Origin: Anthropogastromicrobium chipingensis_A
GTDB taxonomy: Bacteria; Bacillota; Clostridia; Lachnospirales; Lachnospiraceae
Direction: 5' to 3'
Assembly (NCBI GenBank): GCA_963605535.1
Contig: CAVCXB010000017.1
Coordinates: 1-32,882, forward strand
Length of the DNA stretch: 32,882 nt
Shown here one piece after another: positions 29,958 through 32,882 of the stretch (position 1 is its first letter; every line of letters begins with the position of its first letter). The notes beneath the pieces are model-generated. The model was given only the letters and a program-made list of their open reading frames with translations, was not told the DNA's origin and did no database searches. The translations under genes were made by a program, and so were the position numbers.

Positions 29958-32588
29958 ATGATTTTAAAGCTGGAGCCGTCATTGACGGAAAAAATCGAGC
30001 AGCACTATGAGGAGTGGATGGAATGCTGCCCGAACAGAAAAAGCGAGGTCGATGCATGGATTGCGAGTGCAAATGAGGACGAAGCAATCTGCATGAAATA
30101 TCTGTATGCTTATATGCATCCGTGCGATATTGTATCTTACGATGTGGAGGTCATTGCATCTTATGTAAAGACAACACTTGATATGTACGCAAGTATTCCA
30201 TATGCAAAGCAGGTACCGCCGGAACTGTTTTTTACTTATGTGCTGAGTGTGCGTGTCAACAATGAAGACCTTGACCAGAGCCGCGCATGGATTTACAGCG
30301 AACTGGCAGAGCGTGTAAAGAGCAAAAAGACAATGGTGGAGGCTGCACTTGAGGTCAACTACTGGTGCTACGAGAAGGCAACCTATATTCCGTCCGATGG
30401 ACGTACCTTAGCACCATTTGGCATGTGCCGCTCCGCACGCGGACGCTGTGGAGAAGAATCGACTCTTGCCGTATCGGCGATGAGAAGTGTCGGCATCCCG
30501 GCAAGACAGTGCTACGTTCCGCGCTGGGCGCACTGCGATGACAACCACGCATGGGTTGAGGTATGGGCAGATGGTGATTGGCATTATCTGGGTGCCTGCG
30601 AGCCAGAGGCTGTACTGGACAAGGGCTGGTTTACCGCAGCAGCATCCAAGGCGATGCTCGTCCATGCAAAGGCATTTTCGGATCTGGAGAGTTCCGCAGA
30701 GATTGCTTATAAGACACCACTCTACGCACTGATGAATGTTACTGAGCGCTATGCGGATTGTGAGAGACTAACCGTTACCGTGACACATCATGGAGTGCCA
30801 GTACAGAACGTAACCGTAGCATTTAGTCTGGTCAACTATAGTGAGTTGTTCCCGCTTCATAAGGAAAAGACCGCATTTGACGGTACTGTGTCTTTTCTGA
30901 CCGGTAAGGGCGATCTGTATGTAAGTTGTGTTTACAATGGAAAGTATCTGGGCAAGAAAGTTGATATGAGAGTGCAGCAGTCCATTGTACTTGAGATGGA
31001 GGAGGCCGTAAATCCAGAGAAGATGACAGGAATCACCGAGGAGCACTTTGATTTAAATCCGCCATACGAGGCAATGCCAAAAAATGTGAATGCACAGCTT
31101 GACGAGCATGAGGCACGTTTGGCACAGTGTGAGAAGATTCGCGCCGCATACGAGGCTGGATTTGTAAAAGAGGAAGTGACCGAGGATGCAGAGGGTGCGC
31201 AGGATGCAGATGTGAGCGATGCAAAGACGAAGAACAAGGATCCGTGGCATTGTTATCTTGTAAATGCAAGAGGTAACCGCGAGGAGATTGAGAAGTTCCA
31301 GGCAAGCACGGAGTTTTCCAATGAGGACAAGTGCCTGATGCTTGATACCTTGCGCGAGAAGGATTTTCTGGATACCTCCGCTGATGTGCTTGCATCCTAT
31401 TTAAGAGCAGCACTTCCATACAAAGAAAGCTTTAGCAAGGAAGTTTATCAGAAGTACCTGCTTGCACCGCGCGCAGGCGATGAAAAGCTGATGGGAAGCC
31501 GCGGACGCATCGCGCAGTTGATCGAAGAAAGAAACATATTCTCTAAGGATATGCCGATTACTGCTCAGATGATCTGGTTCTATGTCAACCACAGATTAAA
31601 GACGGTTCCGGATTATGGCACAGGAAATTGGCCTGCTGAGGCAGACGGCTGTATCAAGTGTGAGATAATCACCGAGGCTTCCAAACGCGTCGTCTTCGTA
31701 GAGATCTGCCGTGCAATGGGCATTCCGGCGCGCTTAAATCCGGTTACCGGAAAGGCAGAGGCAGTCTTCGAGAAGGAAGGCAAGATTTGCTTTGAGGCAA
31801 TGGAGACAGAGCCGCAGAAAAAAGAGGTACAGGAAAAGCAGCTTGCACTGACTTTAGGAAACAAATCCGACCGTAAGCTTGAATATTGGCTTCATATGAC
31901 GATTGCTCGCTTTGAAAATGGCGCATACCAGACCTTGAACTATGAAGATTTGGCACTTGAGCCGGGTGAAGAAAAGACCATTTTTGTTGCACCGGGCGCA
32001 TATCGTACCATCACGACTCGCAGACAGATCGATGGCGGTGTCAGCTGCATCGCAAACAGCTTTGTTATGAATGCAGATCGCACCTTAGAACTGACACAGG
32101 CTCCAGCACAGATCGCAGAGAAGTGCCATGAGGCTACCCTTTCCGATACCATGGTACAGCAGGTGACAATGGATGGAAGCGCAGTTGGCGAGCCGGTTTC
32201 GGTAACCTCACTGTATCAGGGACAAAAGAGCATTCTGATCGTTGCCGATCCAGGCAAGGAGCCGACCGAGCATCTCTTCCAGGAAATCCTTGAGTGCGAG
32301 GAAGCCTACAAGAAGGAGAACTATCGCATCGTGATTATGATCGAGAGCACCGCATCCTTAAAGAATCTGACGCTGCAGCGTGTATTAAACGCAGGTCTGA
32401 ATCTGGTATGCGTAACCGGAAAGGACGATGCGTACCTGTATCAGATCCATGAGGCACTGCATGTTGGAGACCGGCGTCTTCCGTATGCGCTTGCCATAAA
32501 CAGAGACGGAAAGGGATTGTTCGCGTTCTCCAATTACAACATTCGTACTGCATGGACGCTGATGGAGATTTTGGATGCCAGAGGCTGA
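29958..32588 (+). CDS. Large transglutaminase-like protein with degenerate second copy and thioredoxin-like tail
   Basis: The 876-residue protein has no signal peptide or membrane helix. Residues about 120-225 are a transglutaminase/protease-like core: Cys164 in GRCGEES, then GIPARQCYVPRW, His197 in DDNHAWVEVW and an acidic residue in GACEPE where the third catalytic member is expected. A carboxypeptidase-like beta domain follows (about 270-345), with VTVTHHGVPVQNVTVAFS. Residues about 530-610 look like a second, inactive copy (NGWPAEADG..., GIPARLNPVTGKAEAVF) without Cys at the catalytic place. The end (about 725-876) resembles a thioredoxin fold without CxxC (KSILIVADPGKEPTEHLFQEIL, RLPYALAINRDGKGLFAFSNYNIRTAWTLMEIL). 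It lies last in the fucosidase operon. Its function is unknown; peptide or glycopeptide processing is a guess. Confidence 0.82.
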   Translation: MILKLEPSLTEKIEQHYEEWMECCPNRKSEVDAWIASANEDEAICMKYLYAYMHPCDIVSYDVEVIASYVKTTLDMYASIPYAKQVPPELFFTYVLSVRVNNEDLDQSRAWIYSELAERVKSKKTMVEAALEVNYWCYEKATYIPSDGRTLAPFGMCRSARGRCGEESTLAVSAMRSVGIPARQCYVPRWAHCDDNHAWVEVWADGDWHYLGACEPEAVLDKGWFTAAASKAMLVHAKAFSDLESSAEIAYKTPLYALMNVTERYADCERLTVTVTHHGVPVQNVTVAFSLVNYSELFPLHKEKTAFDGTVSFLTGKGDLYVSCVYNGKYLGKKVDMRVQQSIVLEMEEAVNPEKMTGITEEHFDLNPPYEAMPKNVNAQLDEHEARLAQCEKIRAAYEAGFVKEEVTEDAEGAQDADVSDAKTKNKDPWHCYLVNARGNREEIEKFQASTEFSNEDKCLMLDTLREKDFLDTSADVLASYLRAALPYKESFSKEVYQKYLLAPRAGDEKLMGSRGRIAQLIEERNIFSKDMPITAQMIWFYVNHRLKTVPDYGTGNWPAEADGCIKCEIITEASKRVVFVEICRAMGIPARLNPVTGKAEAVFEKEGKICFEAMETEPQKKEVQEKQLALTLGNKSDRKLEYWLHMTIARFENGAYQTLNYEDLALEPGEEKTIFVAPGAYRTITTRRQIDGGVSCIANSFVMNADRTLELTQAPAQIAEKCHEATLSDTMVQQVTMDGSAVGEPVSVTSLYQGQKSILIVADPGKEPTEHLFQEILECEEAYKKENYRIVIMIESTASLKNLTLQRVLNAGLNLVCVTGKDDAYLYQIHEALHVGDRRLPYALAINRDGKGLFAFSNYNIRTAWTLMEILDARG

Positions 32589-32882
32589 TGTGTCCCGGAA
32601 GGGTTACGAAGGCCCACTCGGTGAAGTGACTTTTTTATGTTCACGGGACGCCCTTCGCAAAACCGCCCGTACCGTGCGTCGCTGCTATGCAGCTTCGTTT
32701 TGCTCATAAACGGGCGTCCACTTCGTCCAGTTGCTTCATGAAATCCTCATGCAAGCATGGGATTTGCATGAACCTACCTGGACGCGTGAACTATGAACGC
32801 AAAAATTCCGCGGGTTCCCACTACGTATTTTTAACGTAAGTGTATTTTGACAACGGGCCCGCTACAACGTCCCGTCTCGTAA
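32589..32882. repeat. Structured non-coding repeat element, cut by the window end
   Basis: This stretch carries no ORF of note and many nested inverted repeats. TTACGA (32604-32609) faces TCGTAA (32877-32882), and ACGGGACG (32643-32650) faces CGTCCCGT (32868-32875). CGCCCGT (32664-32670) faces ACGGGCG (32710-32716) with GCTGC-TAT-GCAGC inside (32681-32693). A long hairpin (32724-32784) has CGTCCAG/CTGGACG, TTCATG/CATGAA, AAATCC/GGATTT and CATGC-AA-GCATG in succession. TACGT/ACGTA lies at 32822-32838. A related element lies inverted at about 3239-3370. It starts directly after a stop codon. It may be a non-autonomous mobile element or a structured RNA; I cannot name the family. Confidence 0.7.

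Noticed and set aside
32589..32882. Considered as a group II intron end or an IS200/IS605-type end
   Set aside because: No domain V-like motif with its typical bulge, and no transposase or reverse transcriptase in the window; the related copy at 3239 supports a separate repeat family instead.

Overview
The window looks like chromosome from a gut Firmicute of the Lachnospiraceae type (Roseburia/Agathobacter-like). The reasons are moderate GC, strong AGGAGG ribosome binding sites, several TTG/GTG starts, plant- and mucin-glycan enzymes (GH43, GH36, GH29), an LplB/LplC-type sugar ABC transporter, a BlaI/BlaR1 pair and a large fucose locus. The genus is inferred from protein style only. No rRNA, tRNA, CRISPR array, transposase or phage gene was recognised.

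Layout. (1) 1-7145: a 5'-truncated GH43 enzyme, a complete GH43 enzyme, the tRNA CCA-adding enzyme cca, and a GH36 alpha-galactosidase with its own promoter. (2) 7220-9230: a BlaI-type repressor and BlaR1-type membrane metallopeptidase behind a palindromic operator, ended by a perfect 18-bp terminator hairpin. (3) 9408-10340: purC as a single gene. (4) 10453-13362: a decayed glycerate-utilisation region. A cdaR-like regulator and a GntP permease have both lost their 3' halves and are fused tail to tail. The permease also has an internal frameshifting deletion. garK is intact. A binding-protein/GGDEF sensor has collapsed by in-frame deletion. (5) 13366-14881: a NifX-like domain fused to an FKBP-type isomerase through a Cys/His-rich linker, then a relic receiver domain that keeps promoter and terminator signals. 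(6) 14892-18318: an ECF sigma factor, its membrane anti-sigma protein and a secreted serpin. The serpin carries an N-terminal cystatin-like QVVAG segment. The sigma gene and the serpin gene share a nearly identical ECF-type promoter.

(7) 18395-32588: a fucose locus. An AraC regulator (minus strand) faces fuculose-phosphate aldolase and fucose isomerase. A DsbD-like thiol protein and a small minus-strand gene follow, then an operon with a sugar-binding protein, two permeases, a GH29 alpha-fucosidase and a large transglutaminase-like protein. The expected path is uptake of fucosylated glycan, release of fucose by GH29, isomerisation by FucI and cleavage of fuculose-1-phosphate by FucA. No fuculokinase or transporter ATPase is in the window.

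(8) 32589-32882: a highly structured non-coding element that runs off the window end. A relative with shared anchors at identical spacing lies inverted at about 3239-3370, and a short fragment lies at 1476-1516. The two most interesting observations are the ECF-controlled cystatin-serpin fusion and this unnamed structured repeat family.
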